A stretch of 33,838 nt of DNA from an uncultured Agrococcus sp. (GCF_945915485.1 NZ_CAMEFJ010000020.1:1-33838); one strand, 5' to 3'. Counted from the stretch's first letter, positions 8,168-16,865 are shown. Notes: generated by a model not told the origin, from the letters alone. Program-made: numbers and translations.

Positions 8168-8878
8168 TCAGCCGGCCGCATTTCGGGCATCGAGAATGGC
8201 CTCGAAAATGTACAGATCGTCCATTGTGGTGATCTTCAAGTTCTCTTCGGAGCCGGCCGAGAAATAGACTGTCTCTCCCAGTTCGCGCATCAGCACGCAC
8301 GATGCGGCAGTGTCCGCGATCCCTTGCACCTTCGCCTGCTCGTGAGCCCACTTGAGCTTGCCCAAGGTGTATGCGTGAGGCGTCTGCGTACGGAACAGCT
8401 GCTCGCGCGGAATGGAAGTGGTCGATGAAACTCCGTCGTCATCGCTGCGGAACACCGCTTCGACGCAAGGAATCGCGGCGACCGCACTTCCGTTGGCTTT
8501 GAACTCGGCAACACAGTCGGAAATGATCTCCGAGGACACGAGGCAACGGTTGCCGTCATGAATCATGACGATGTCCTCGTCGGTTGCCCCGTCCTCGCTG
8601 ATCTTCGTCAAACCGTTGAATATCGATTCCTGCCCCGTCGCACCGCCGGGAACAATCGCCTGCAGTTTCGTTATCCCGTACTGCTTCGCATAGGCGGAAA
8701 CGACATCGACCCAGGATGGAAGCGTGACCACGACGATCGCGTCAATGGACGGGTGCTCCTGGAACGCCTCGAGTGTGTAGACGATGAGCGGCTTGTTCTT
8801 CACGTGCATGAACTGCTTCGGGATGTCTTGCTTCATCCGCGAACCCGTTCCCGCTGCAGTCAATAGTGCTGTAATCAT
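8168..8878 (-). CDS. IspD/TarI-like cytidylyltransferase, second copy
   Basis: 236 residues. The N-terminal CTP-binding loop LTAAGTGSRMKQDIPKQF (6-23) and C-terminal LKITTMDDLYI are family-typical. The usual H-D-A-V-R-P-F block reads IHDGNRCLVSS here (about 113-123), with the Arg kept but Val-Arg-Pro context altered, so substrate choice may differ from the 6371 copy. The ATG at 8878 has a good SD (AGGAG, 7-nt spacer). It lies between the pyruvyl transferase (upstream) and the SDR at 7095-8162, 5 nt from the latter, in one minus-strand operon. Role inferred: activating a polyol phosphate as its CDP derivative. Confidence 0.85.
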   Translation of the reverse strand: MITALLTAAGTGSRMKQDIPKQFMHVKNKPLIVYTLEAFQEHPSIDAIVVVTLPSWVDVVSAYAKQYGITKLQAIVPGGATGQESIFNGLTKISEDGATDEDIVMIHDGNRCLVSSEIISDCVAEFKANGSAVAAIPCVEAVFRSDDDGVSSTTSIPREQLFRTQTPHAYTLGKLKWAHEQAKVQGIADTAASCVLMRELGETVYFSAGSEENLKITTMDDLYIFEAILDARNAAG

Positions 8879-8900
8879 CGTGTAACTCCTGGAAAGTGTC

Positions 8901-10178
8901 TCACTGCGTTGCCGTCCCCGCGTCGCGAATGCGCCCGAGGTAGTCGCTAACGCTCTCTTTCGCCTTGTTCTTCATTGCGCCGAGCAGTTCAGGATCGATC
9001 CCTTCGGACTTCGCCGTTTCCATCTTGTCGACGATGTACTCCGGGCGGAAGTCCTTCTGCTGAATGGCGCGCTCAGGGTAGCCGACGATCTCCATAAGCT
9101 TTTCGACTTTGTCGTTCCAGGAGAGAATGACGGAAGGCACCCCCATGGTGAACGCGGCAATCGATGAGTGCATACGGCAGGTGATCAGGGCTTCATAACC
9201 GTTGATCGTGTCGACCAGCACCCTGTCATCAACCGGACGTTCGACCAGGTAAGAATCGGGGAGTCCGAGCTTCTTCAGCACTCTCCTGCCGAGCTTGACG
9301 TCCCCCGGCAACCCGTTCGTGAAGAATTCGAACTCATACCCCCGCTCTTGGAGGGTCTTCGCTATGCCGGCAAAAAGTGCAGTCCACTGCTTCGCACCGA
9401 AGCTCACGCCGTATCCCTGGAGTGAGTTGCCGCGAATCAGACCTATACCGATCTTCTTCCGATCAATGCTCGTGTCGATCTCGTACGCCTCTTTCATCCA
9501 AAAGGCCGAGTCTGCGAGAAGTTTGACGTTATGATCCGGACCTGCGCACGCCTGCACCGCCTCTACGTTGTCTCTTGCGGAAACGTACTTGACCGCGGGA
9601 GATCGAAGCGCCCGCTTGAGGATTTTGCTCCCGAAGTCCCGTTCATCGAAAGCGCCGGCCCGACCGATGGCGTTGTAAACCACTTCGAGCCCGTGCTTCT
9701 CGGCATACTCGCTGATGAGCAGGAGGGACCAGTGGTACTCGTTGTAGCTGTACTCGAGAAGGCCGGCTCCGTCGATCACAATGTAGTCGACGCCCTTGAG
9801 CTTCTTGTCGAAGTAGCTCGCGAGACGCTTGCGATAGTTTCGACCGTGCTTCCAGATGAGGTGACGGCCTCTGCTGATCAGGTTCTGCGTTGCTTTGCTC
9901 TTCGCCTTCCTGCCTCGTTTCTGCAAAGACAGGAAGGCTTTTTCGGTCAGGCGACCTTTTTCGCTGTACTCGTAGTAGTTGCGCAGACGCCGTTCACGGG
10001 CATCGTCGAGTTCGAGAATCGTGTCGTTTCGGCCGAGCAGATCGACTTCCACGTACTCGACCTCGATCTCCGGGTCCGCCTGCAAGAGCCCATCCTCGAT
10101 CAAATATTCAAGGCTTCGAGCGATGAACATCTCTCCGAGATTCTCGCTCTTCACCAAGCCGCACATGGCGATCTTCAC
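8901..10178 (-). CDS. Polysaccharide pyruvyl transferase family protein, second copy
   Basis: PF04230-type protein, about 425 residues. It opens with VKIAMCGLVKSENLGEMFIARSLEYLI, parallel to the N-terminus of the copy at 1003. It carries DYIVIDGAGLLEYSYNEYH in the middle and ITCRMHSSIAAFTMGVPSVILSWNDKV (R-M-H core) near the C-terminus. The GTG at 10178 is preferred because GGGAGG lies 9 nt upstream; an earlier in-frame GTG at 10205 lacks an SD. It is likely to add a pyruvate ketal or related group to a polymer sugar. It follows licD by about 30 nt and precedes the cytidylyltransferase, so it is co-transcribed with both. Substrate unknown. Confidence 0.8.
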   Translation of the reverse strand: MKIAMCGLVKSENLGEMFIARSLEYLIEDGLLQADPEIEVEYVEVDLLGRNDTILELDDARERRLRNYYEYSEKGRLTEKAFLSLQKRGRKAKSKATQNLISRGRHLIWKHGRNYRKRLASYFDKKLKGVDYIVIDGAGLLEYSYNEYHWSLLLISEYAEKHGLEVVYNAIGRAGAFDERDFGSKILKRALRSPAVKYVSARDNVEAVQACAGPDHNVKLLADSAFWMKEAYEIDTSIDRKKIGIGLIRGNSLQGYGVSFGAKQWTALFAGIAKTLQERGYEFEFFTNGLPGDVKLGRRVLKKLGLPDSYLVERPVDDRVLVDTINGYEALITCRMHSSIAAFTMGVPSVILSWNDKVEKLMEIVGYPERAIQQKDFRPEYIVDKMETAKSEGIDPELLGAMKNKAKESVSDYLGRIRDAGTATQ

Positions 10179-10208
10179 CGTCTCGATCCTCCCGGTCGTC
10201 GGCACTCG

Positions 10209-11156
10209 TTACGCGGCACCGTTTTGCATCTCGTCATCGTCGGTAATCGGCGGCTCATCGTCCGCCGGTTCCAGTTGTTCGCGGGACTGTGCCGGCTTCT
10301 CCCCTTCTCCGTAAGAGAAGAACGTCACGAAATCATGCCGCGGGATTCGCTTGTGCACAGGAAGCCATTCCATGTAGTCGGCACCGTAGAGCTGACGGAG
10401 GTAGGTGTCGTAGCCCGCCGGGCACGAAAGCATGTGCCCCTCGAATTCCATTCTGACGACGGGCGAATACTCCGATTTAACAACCCGCTCTTCCGTTGTG
10501 TGGACATTGGTCATCATCACGCCAATGTAGTCGGACTCCTCGTACTTGATGGAGGTGGCGAGTTCGATGACTTTGTCGAACAGTGCCTTGACGCCCATGG
10601 AACGATACACGCGAGAGGCAATTCGGTTCCGAAGGATCCTGTAAGGATTCCTGCCGCGATACCGTCGCACGTTGCGTGCGTGCCTCACCCGGTTCTTTCG
10701 CCGCTTTATCTCGGCGTAATGCTCGACATTCTTCTCCTCTGTTTCCGGGAGACCGTCAATCGGAAAAATATCAAGGAAAATCGGGTAGACCTTGCTGCCG
10801 ATTCTTCCCTGCTTGCGTTTCGCGACGAGAATCGATTCGGAGTACAGCTTCCAGTGGTAGGCAAAGTACTTGGACGATGGATTCGGTGGTACGAGTTCAT
10901 ACTCGCCGATACGCCCTCCGGATAGCTCCATGAGCTTCTCGCAATCGGGCCTCGGCATATTGACATCGATGTCGTCGTCCCACGGGATGAACCCTTTGTG
11001 TCGCGCTGCGCCCAGGAGAGTGCCGCCGGAGAGGTAGTAGGTGAGGCCGTGCTGTTCACAGAACCGATCGAACTCAACCAATACTTTGAGCATGTGTTCT
11101 TTATGGTCGGCATCGGTCGCGAGATCCTTAAGATCGCTGTAGTCGTACTCCCGCAT
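10209..11156 (-). CDS. LicD family phosphotransferase
   Basis: LicD proteins (PF04991, nucleotidyltransferase-like fold) transfer phosphocholine from CDP-choline to teichoic acids or LPS. The eukaryotic relatives fukutin and FKRP transfer ribitol-phosphate from CDP-ribitol. The signature is clear: FCEQHGLTYYLSGGTLLGAARHKGFIPWDDDIDVNMPRPD (about 32-71), with the G-T-L-L-G-A-x-R-H block and metal-binding D-D-D-I-D. Length 315 is within the family range; residues after about 290 are acidic and low-complexity. With three cytidylyltransferases and no choline-uptake genes nearby, a CDP-polyol donor is more likely than CDP-choline (inference). It is first in the run of minus genes ending at 7095; a 260-nt gap separates it from the acyltransferase upstream. 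Confidence 0.88.
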   Translation of the reverse strand: MREYDYSDLKDLATDADHKEHMLKVLVEFDRFCEQHGLTYYLSGGTLLGAARHKGFIPWDDDIDVNMPRPDCEKLMELSGGRIGEYELVPPNPSSKYFAYHWKLYSESILVAKRKQGRIGSKVYPIFLDIFPIDGLPETEEKNVEHYAEIKRRKNRVRHARNVRRYRGRNPYRILRNRIASRVYRSMGVKALFDKVIELATSIKYEESDYIGVMMTNVHTTEERVVKSEYSPVVRMEFEGHMLSCPAGYDTYLRQLYGADYMEWLPVHKRIPRHDFVTFFSYGEGEKPAQSREQLEPADDEPPITDDDEMQNGAA

Positions 11157-11416
11157 TCCCTTGTGTGTCCCCTTCGGTTGCTCTCATTGATCCTGGCCCG
11201 ACGCTGTGTGTTCGTTACGGAAGTAGTCGGCTGATTTCCTGGCTACTCCCGGACTCGCACAAGTGCGCCCACGAGCTTCTCAAACGGGGTGATACGTGCA
11301 CGCCTCGGCCAAACATCGCCACATACTACCCTAGGGACCCAGGACGTAGCTTTCGCAATCTGATGCACCCACAATCGAACGTCATCACGCTCGATCCTGC
11401 GGCAGTAAACGCGACG
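11157..11416 (-). other. 260-nt intergenic gap, likely promoter region of the licD operon
   Basis: No gene seen. On the minus strand a TAGTAT hexamer (11324-11329) follows the palindrome CCCTAGGG and could be a -10 about 165 nt upstream of licD, but no matching -35 is convincing. AAGGGG lies 12 nt before the licD ATG and is a weak ribosome-binding candidate. No clear terminator follows the acyltransferase. Confidence 0.3.
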
Positions 11417-13582
11417 CTATGGAAACAGGACGCTGTTCGTCAACTCCAGTTGTCGCAATTGAGCCTCGAGCGGTTCGGCGAGTGTCCTCGCGTAGGTATC
11501 GGTGAAGTGATGTGTGTCTCTCCAAACGACAACGTGGCCGACAACGGGCGCACACGCTTCGGCATCGGGGCAGATCCAGTTGCCCATATCGATGGTGCCC
11601 GTGCTCGATAACCCGTCCACGGCATAGTCCACAAACACGCTTCCGTCACCGAAGGCTTCTTCCCGCGGTGTTGCGCATTCCGTCAGAGCACCGAGATTAG
11701 CCGAAATGCACTCTGGGATATCGCTACTCATTCGCGGCGTCGTATTCATGACCAGAGTTGGAATATCTGCTGCGTTCAATCGCTCAAGGTTGTCGCGAAG
11801 GCCATCGACGAAGAGGAGTTGCCCTTCCTCACGGGAAAGATCACTCTGCCATGCGACTCGGCCGTCGCTATTGGCGGTGACGACAAGATCTGGTTTCTCC
11901 TCCTGGATCTGGTCGAAACTCGTATCGTTCCACTTGGTGCAGCTCGTGTCCTCGTAGCCGTCTCGGTGCGCCTGGGCAACGCTGGAGAAACCACAGCCCG
12001 CCTTGGTTGTAATACGGAGCCTCCAGCCGTGCTCCTCGGCAAGCGCGATGAAGGGAGAAGCCCAGTTCGCGGCGTGCGAATCCCCGATCAGCACAATACT
12101 GACTTCACCGTTAGGGTCGCCGAATATGCAGCCTTCGATTTTCGGTACGGATGACTGGCTCGACCTATTGCAGCCGAGCTCGTAGACAACGGTGTTGTCA
12201 TCGCGGGCGTTGATTGCGGAGGGCGTGAAACCGCCCTCGACATAGTCCACGGGCTTGCCGGCATCCGTGAAACTCTCAAGGTCGTCATTGGCGAAGTCGT
12301 CGGTAAGCGCTTCTGCGCCGATCGGCTCCCCTTCCTGGGCCGAATACTCCGGATTCATGGTTCTCGGTGCGAAATACACAGACGAAGCCACGACTGCGGT
12401 CGCCACCATCAAGCCCACCCCCGCCAATAACGAGCGCTTTACGGAGTGTTTGAGTCGCTGCCAATTACGAAACGGGTTCTCAATGAACTTGTAGCTCAGC
12501 CAGGACGGAAGCACTGCGAACGCCACAATGAGCAACCCGTACCTTACGCGCAACTCACCATCCATAAGGTACGTCCCAATGACGATAAGGGGCCAGTGCC
12601 ACAGGTAGAGAGAGTAGGAGATGTCTCCGACCCATCGCATTGGCTTCAACGAAAGCAACCGCCCGACCCCTCGCTCCGCTCGCCCGTTCATACCGCCGAC
12701 GATGACCGCAGCGGCTCCCAACGTCGGGAGGAGTGCAGCATAACCGGGGAACTGCGTCGCACCGGAATACAGCAGAGCGGACGCAGCGATAGCCGCGGAC
12801 CCGATCCAGCCGAGCGCGTAGCCCAGCCAGTCGGGCACGCGTGCGGCTTGGGCCGCGAATACCGCAATAGCCGCCCCGATCGCGAGCTCCCACAGTCGGG
12901 TGGTTGTGACGAAGTATGCGTTTTCGGGCGCGGCACCCGTGTAGTAGATCGAGAAAAGCAAAGAAGGCACAAGAATCGCCAGAACACCCACCCGCGCCGC
13001 ACGCATGGCACGACCGGCGGCATCCGCCGTGTTCCCTTTCGCCGCTGTGCGACGTAACACGGCTAGCAGTGCGACCAGGATCAAGGGCCACACGATATAG
13101 AACTGCTCTTCAACCGCCAGCGTCCAGAAGTGCTGTAGCGGACTCTCCGCTACATCCGCATTCAGGTAGTCGGTGCCGGCGGCCAAGACCCAGTTCACAA
13201 GGTAGGCGGCTGACGCGAGCGCCTCAATACCAATGGACTCCCATCGAATCTGCGGAAGAAACATCACCGTGAGTATGAGAGTTGCGAGCAGGACGACGGT
13301 CGCCGCCGGCAGTATCCTCCTGGCACGTTTCGCGTAGAAGTCAGCGAGCCGGATGCGGCCAGTCTTCTGAGCTTCTCTGAGGAGGATGCCGGTGATCAAG
13401 AACCCCGAGATCACGAAGAAGACATCAACGCCGACGAATCCTCCGCTGAAGAGCGACCAGTTCGCGTGGTACAGGAGAACCGCACCGACAGCGACCGCCC
13501 GAAGACCTTGAATATCCGGGCGGAAGCTCGAAATCGCCGAAGGCCGCGTGGCGCCGAGCTCGACCGCGGGAGTTCGCTGCAA
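11417..13582 (-). CDS. Acyltransferase 3 / SGNH fusion (OatA-like O-acetyltransferase)
   Basis: 721 residues. The N-terminal half is a multi-pass acyltransferase-3 membrane domain (PF01757), opening with SFRPDIQGLRAVAVGAVLLYH and GGFVGVDVFFVISGFLITG. The C-terminal extracytoplasmic half is an SGNH hydrolase-like domain with IVLIGDSHAANW (catalytic Ser block, about residue 500) and WRDTHHFTDTYA near the end (Asp/His block). This architecture O-acetylates peptidoglycan or surface polysaccharides: the membrane part passes the acyl group across and the SGNH part places it. The TTG start at 13582 is supported by AAGGAG with a 5-nt spacer. In this cluster it probably O-acylates the teichoic-acid-like polymer, though a peptidoglycan target is not excluded. 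Confidence 0.88.
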   Translation of the reverse strand: MQRTPAVELGATRPSAISSFRPDIQGLRAVAVGAVLLYHANWSLFSGGFVGVDVFFVISGFLITGILLREAQKTGRIRLADFYAKRARRILPAATVVLLATLILTVMFLPQIRWESIGIEALASAAYLVNWVLAAGTDYLNADVAESPLQHFWTLAVEEQFYIVWPLILVALLAVLRRTAAKGNTADAAGRAMRAARVGVLAILVPSLLFSIYYTGAAPENAYFVTTTRLWELAIGAAIAVFAAQAARVPDWLGYALGWIGSAAIAASALLYSGATQFPGYAALLPTLGAAAVIVGGMNGRAERGVGRLLSLKPMRWVGDISYSLYLWHWPLIVIGTYLMDGELRVRYGLLIVAFAVLPSWLSYKFIENPFRNWQRLKHSVKRSLLAGVGLMVATAVVASSVYFAPRTMNPEYSAQEGEPIGAEALTDDFANDDLESFTDAGKPVDYVEGGFTPSAINARDDNTVVYELGCNRSSQSSVPKIEGCIFGDPNGEVSIVLIGDSHAANWASPFIALAEEHGWRLRITTKAGCGFSSVAQAHRDGYEDTSCTKWNDTSFDQIQEEKPDLVVTANSDGRVAWQSDLSREEGQLLFVDGLRDNLERLNAADIPTLVMNTTPRMSSDIPECISANLGALTECATPREEAFGDGSVFVDYAVDGLSSTGTIDMGNWICPDAEACAPVVGHVVVWRDTHHFTDTYARTLAEPLEAQLRQLELTNSVLFP

Positions 13583-13699
13583 CGAGGCTCCTTATCCTGA
13601 ATCAGACCTGGCCCACGGAACACTACCGCAGTTCAGTGAGACGCAACCAGGGATCCGCAACGCGAAAGGCGTCAATACCCGGCCTCGTGTGCCCCGGCG

Positions 13700-15142
13700 T
13701 CACCCGCCGCTCTTGGTCTCCTCGGTGACGCTAGGAGAAGCTTCCGCATCTTGCCGTTCGAGAACTCGCCGAGCTGCGCGTATGTCGTCGACACCGCGTC
13801 GGATCGATGACACGGCTGGAGCGACCACCGTCTCCTCAATCTCGGCCACACCTTCGGCGCCTGCATGCAAGACGGAGTAGTAGAGGAACGCGAGATCAAG
13901 GTACACGCGTTCGGCCACGGATACTGATCGCATCGACTCGTGGCGTTGAAAGCACGAGTCGAAGTGCTCGAAGGGCCTCTGCTGACAGCCGAAGTAGCTG
14001 GCGAGGTCAGCGAATCGCTGTCCTATCCGAACGCTCTCGCAATCGATCATCTTTGCTGGGGTCTCAAGGTTCACGCCGATGAGGTTCCCAGAACGGAAGT
14101 CGTTATGTGCCAGGCAGTAGTGACGCTCCGGGTCTATCAGCGTGAACACTCGGCTTCTCTGCACCAGTTTCGACAGCTCGACGGTTGTGCGCTGCATGGA
14201 TGCCGGGTATTCGTTCGCACGCAACACTCCAGACAGTTGCTTGAACAGCGCGCGGGTTCCGGATTTACGGTGAAGCCGCCCGAAGAACCGAGCCAGAGAA
14301 GTCGGGCGATTGACGAGCAGGAGAGCAGGCTTGCTCAGCCCCTGCACACCCTGCAGTTCGGCGTAACCGATCCTGGCGAGTCGCTTCGCCAGTTCCACGG
14401 CGTCATCATCTGCGATCGACGCGTTGCCTTCGACGTACTCCATGGTGAGGTAGTAGATACCCTCGATTCGCTGGCTGTTGATGTAAGCGGGAGTCACATC
14501 ACGCAGCTCCGGGATACGGGGAACGATGTTCCGATAGAAGTTTCCGCCCACGTCGATGGGGCCCGGCGACTGCGCGATCTTGGTGATGTACTGTCGCGAG
14601 CCCACGCGGTGCATCAGGATGCCGAGGTTGTTGCCGCCTCTCCCCACGACGTACTCGCTCTCGCAGCGAAACCGCGAACCCAGCGTCGCAAGCAAGCCTG
14701 ACTCTACCCGTTCGATGACTTCCTCGAGGGGCGCATCATGCGCCACACGCAACCCCGTAATGAACGCTTCACGCGCTTGCTGAAATCGTGTCAGTCGAAC
14801 GAGGGTCTTACCCTTCAGAAAGTGTCCTTTAGCGTAGGACGGGTCGATCCGAGTGAGACGCTCAGAGGAATTCAAGGCGTTCTCGTAGTCCCGTGCGAAC
14901 GCGTGGAAGTAGTACTCCTCTTCCGCAACGCGTATCGACGGAGTCTCGATCTCTTTTCTTGCTCGTTCGAGTAGCGCTCGTGCGTCTTGTCGTCGACTTG
15001 CTACCCGATACGTTTTCGCCAGTTCGACGAACCACGCTTCGGTACCCGTAACCGCGGCCGCCGACTCGCCCGTGAGCAACTCGATCGCCGCATCCCACCG
15101 CCGTTTACGGCGCAATGCAGCCGCTTGGTTCAGAATCTCCAT
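13700..15142 (-). CDS. TPR-like domain fused to APH/choline-kinase-like phosphotransferase
   Basis: 480 residues. Residues 1-150 are helical repeats resembling TPR units (RRKRRWDAAIELL, RVASRRQDARALLERA, IDPSYAKGHFLKGKTLVRL). Residues about 160-470 resemble an aminoglycoside/choline kinase fold: glycine-rich VVGRGGNNLG, invariant-Lys candidate YITKIA, catalytic loop H346-N-D348-FRSGN353, and metal motif ID367CE. It probably phosphorylates a small molecule or polyol/sugar that feeds the cytidylyltransferases, with the repeats as a docking module; this is inference. The ATG at 15142 lacks a strong SD. Gaps of 117 nt to the acyltransferase and 215 nt to the upstream gene are larger than elsewhere in the arm. 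No database family can be named with certainty. Confidence 0.65.
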   Translation of the reverse strand: MEILNQAAALRRKRRWDAAIELLTGESAAAVTGTEAWFVELAKTYRVASRRQDARALLERARKEIETPSIRVAEEEYYFHAFARDYENALNSSERLTRIDPSYAKGHFLKGKTLVRLTRFQQAREAFITGLRVAHDAPLEEVIERVESGLLATLGSRFRCESEYVVGRGGNNLGILMHRVGSRQYITKIAQSPGPIDVGGNFYRNIVPRIPELRDVTPAYINSQRIEGIYYLTMEYVEGNASIADDDAVELAKRLARIGYAELQGVQGLSKPALLLVNRPTSLARFFGRLHRKSGTRALFKQLSGVLRANEYPASMQRTTVELSKLVQRSRVFTLIDPERHYCLAHNDFRSGNLIGVNLETPAKMIDCESVRIGQRFADLASYFGCQQRPFEHFDSCFQRHESMRSVSVAERVYLDLAFLYYSVLHAGAEGVAEIEETVVAPAVSSIRRGVDDIRAARRVLERQDAEASPSVTEETKSGG

Positions 15143-15160
15143 CGGAGCCCCATGCCGTAT

Positions 15161-15188
15161 CCCATACCGGCCCCCTCGGGGTGGTCAA
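15161..15188 (-). promoter_or_regulatory. Possible promoter for the TPR-kinase gene
   Basis: On the minus strand TTGACC (15183-15188) is followed after 16 nt by TATGGG (15161-15166), about 20 nt upstream of the kinase ATG. The spacer contains the palindrome-like CCCCGAGGGG. The -35 is good and the -10 mediocre. The rest of the 15143-15357 gap shows nothing I can name. Confidence 0.35.
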
Positions 15189-15357
15189 CCTATGCCACGT
15201 CTCTCGATCGTAACAGCCGGGCGGCGCGGGCCCTCTCGCCGTGTAGACAAACTGAATGATTCTTCACCGGCGCTCGCCTTGAACTCGCAGGCCTTCTCAA
15301 TCGAGGAGAGAGGGTTCCTCGCATCTCCGGGGTGCCGGGGCCCGAGCTGCGACCGAG

Positions 15358-16785
15358 CTACTCCTCGTCGCGCTGATCGCGCATCGCGTTCATCGCCGCG
15401 ACCTGCACTGTGACGATCTGGCCCGTGAGATCGGATGCCGCGACGTTCAGTGTGACGCGCGCCACATCATCCGGGTCGAGCAGTGTTTCGGCCGGCTCAT
15501 CTCCGAACGCCTTCATGCGCATAGGCGTCGCGGTGCGCTGCGGGTTGATGCAGTTGACACGGATTCCGGCTTCCGCCCACTCCTCCGACAACGCTTGAGT
15601 GAGGTTCACAACCCCCGCCTTCGTCGCCGAGTACACGCCGTAGTTCGCGCGACCGCGCGTGTACGAGCTAGAGGTGAACAGCGTCAGCTGTCCACGCGTC
15701 TTCGCCAGGTACTGGAAGGCCTCCTTGGCGACCAGCACGGGAGCACCGAGGTTCAACCTGATCGTGTCGAGCACATCCTTCTTCTTCGACTCGACGAGCG
15801 GCCCCATGCGCAGCACTCCTGCGGTAATGACGACCAGATCGATGCTGCCGAGTTTCTCCTCCGCATCCGCGAGCGCTCGACGGACGTGCTTGCGGTACCG
15901 AACATCCGTGCCCGTCGTCGAGCGGCTGTACTCGACAACGTTGGCGCCGCCGGCTTCGGCGAGCTCGACGATGCTGCTGCCGATGCCGTAGTTGCCGCCG
16001 AACACCACGATCGACTTGCCCTCCAGCGACGCCGGCAGCTCGCCGCTAGAGCTCAGCGCAAGGCTCTCGGACTGCAACTGAAAGAGCTTGTCGGCGATGT
16101 GCACATCGATCGGCTCCGTCACCTTCATGTTCTGCGGAGTGCCGGGTACGACATAGATCGGCACCTCGGGCATGTACGCGAACACAACACCGCAGTCGTC
16201 GGATGCGCGGAACTCGGAATCCCGGGCCGCGATCCTGTACGCCTCACGGATGACACCCAGCCGAAACGCTTGCGGCGTCTGGCCGCGGCGAAGGAAATCG
16301 CGATCCGGCATCCCGGAGATGTGGTTGCTGTCGTCGATCTGGATAATAGTGTCGGCCGAGGGGATCGCCGTGTCGACCGCATCGTACTCATCGAGCGCTT
16401 CCACGCAGTCGTGAATGATGCGCTGATCGATGAACGGCCGCACAGCATCGTGGAACAGCACTTTCGTATCGTCACCGGCACCGTCGGCCGTCAGCGCATC
16501 GATTGCGAGCTTCGTGCTGTCATTGCGCGTTTCACCACCGGGCAGAATCTGCTTCAGCTTGGGAAACCGGGAGTCGCCCAGCAGGTGACCCAGTTCGTCG
16601 ATGGTGTCAGCGTTCATCATGATGAGCACGTCGTCGATGTCGGGGCTCTTGTCGAGGGCCTCGAGCGTGTGCTCGACGATCGCCTTCCCGGCGATCTTGA
16701 TGAGTTGCTTGGGGATGCCGAGCCCGACGCGGGCGCCGATACCGCCGGCCAGCAGAACTCCGACGCTGCGGTGCGACTGTGTCAT
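15358..16785 (-). CDS. Bifunctional IspD/TarI-like cytidylyltransferase and SDR reductase (Acs1/Bcs1-like)
   Basis: About 475 residues with two domains. Residues 1-235: cytidylyltransferase with LLAGGIGARVGLGIPKQLIKI, FHDAVRPFID and NMKVTEPIDVHIADKL. Residues about 245-470: classical SDR with VVFGGNYGIGSSIVELAEAGG (cofactor loop), DLVVITAGVLRMGP, FTSSSYTRGRANYGVYSATKAG (Ser, then Y-S-A-T-K) and RVNCINPQRTATPM. This matches Haemophilus Acs1/Bcs1, where the SDR reduces ribulose-5-phosphate and the other domain makes CDP-ribitol. CDP-ribitol (or another CDP-pentitol) is therefore the likely product. The ATG at 16785 is preferred to a TTG at 16803. The upstream neighbours are two CDP-polyol phosphotransferases, the expected consumers of the product. 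Confidence 0.85.
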   Translation of the reverse strand: MTQSHRSVGVLLAGGIGARVGLGIPKQLIKIAGKAIVEHTLEALDKSPDIDDVLIMMNADTIDELGHLLGDSRFPKLKQILPGGETRNDSTKLAIDALTADGAGDDTKVLFHDAVRPFIDQRIIHDCVEALDEYDAVDTAIPSADTIIQIDDSNHISGMPDRDFLRRGQTPQAFRLGVIREAYRIAARDSEFRASDDCGVVFAYMPEVPIYVVPGTPQNMKVTEPIDVHIADKLFQLQSESLALSSSGELPASLEGKSIVVFGGNYGIGSSIVELAEAGGANVVEYSRSTTGTDVRYRKHVRRALADAEEKLGSIDLVVITAGVLRMGPLVESKKKDVLDTIRLNLGAPVLVAKEAFQYLAKTRGQLTLFTSSSYTRGRANYGVYSATKAGVVNLTQALSEEWAEAGIRVNCINPQRTATPMRMKAFGDEPAETLLDPDDVARVTLNVAASDLTGQIVTVQVAAMNAMRDQRDEE

Positions 16786-16820
16786 ATCGAAAGGCTGCTC
16801 CAAGAAAGAGTGAGGAGGGG

Positions 16821-16847
16821 GTGGATAACGCCTGTCATCCTATCCAC
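16821..16847. repeat. Inverted repeat upstream of the bifunctional cytidylyltransferase gene
   Basis: GTGGATA (16821-16827) and TATCCAC (16841-16847) form a perfect 7-base inverted repeat with a 13-nt spacer, in the 80-nt gap between two minus-strand genes. It could be an operator or a weak transcription-pausing hairpin; the sequence alone does not decide. Confidence 0.35.
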
Positions 16848-16865
16848 GCAAGCCGAGCGTCTCGC

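Noticed and set aside
6371..8878. Housekeeping ispD for isoprenoid synthesis
   Set aside because: Two separate copies plus a fused third within a polymer cluster, with no ispF nearby, make a CDP-polyol role more likely. Not fully excluded for any single copy.
9531..10925. Long plus-strand open frame opposite the second pyruvyl transferase and licD
   Set aside because: Antisense shadow; both genes beneath have clear motifs and ribosome-binding sites.
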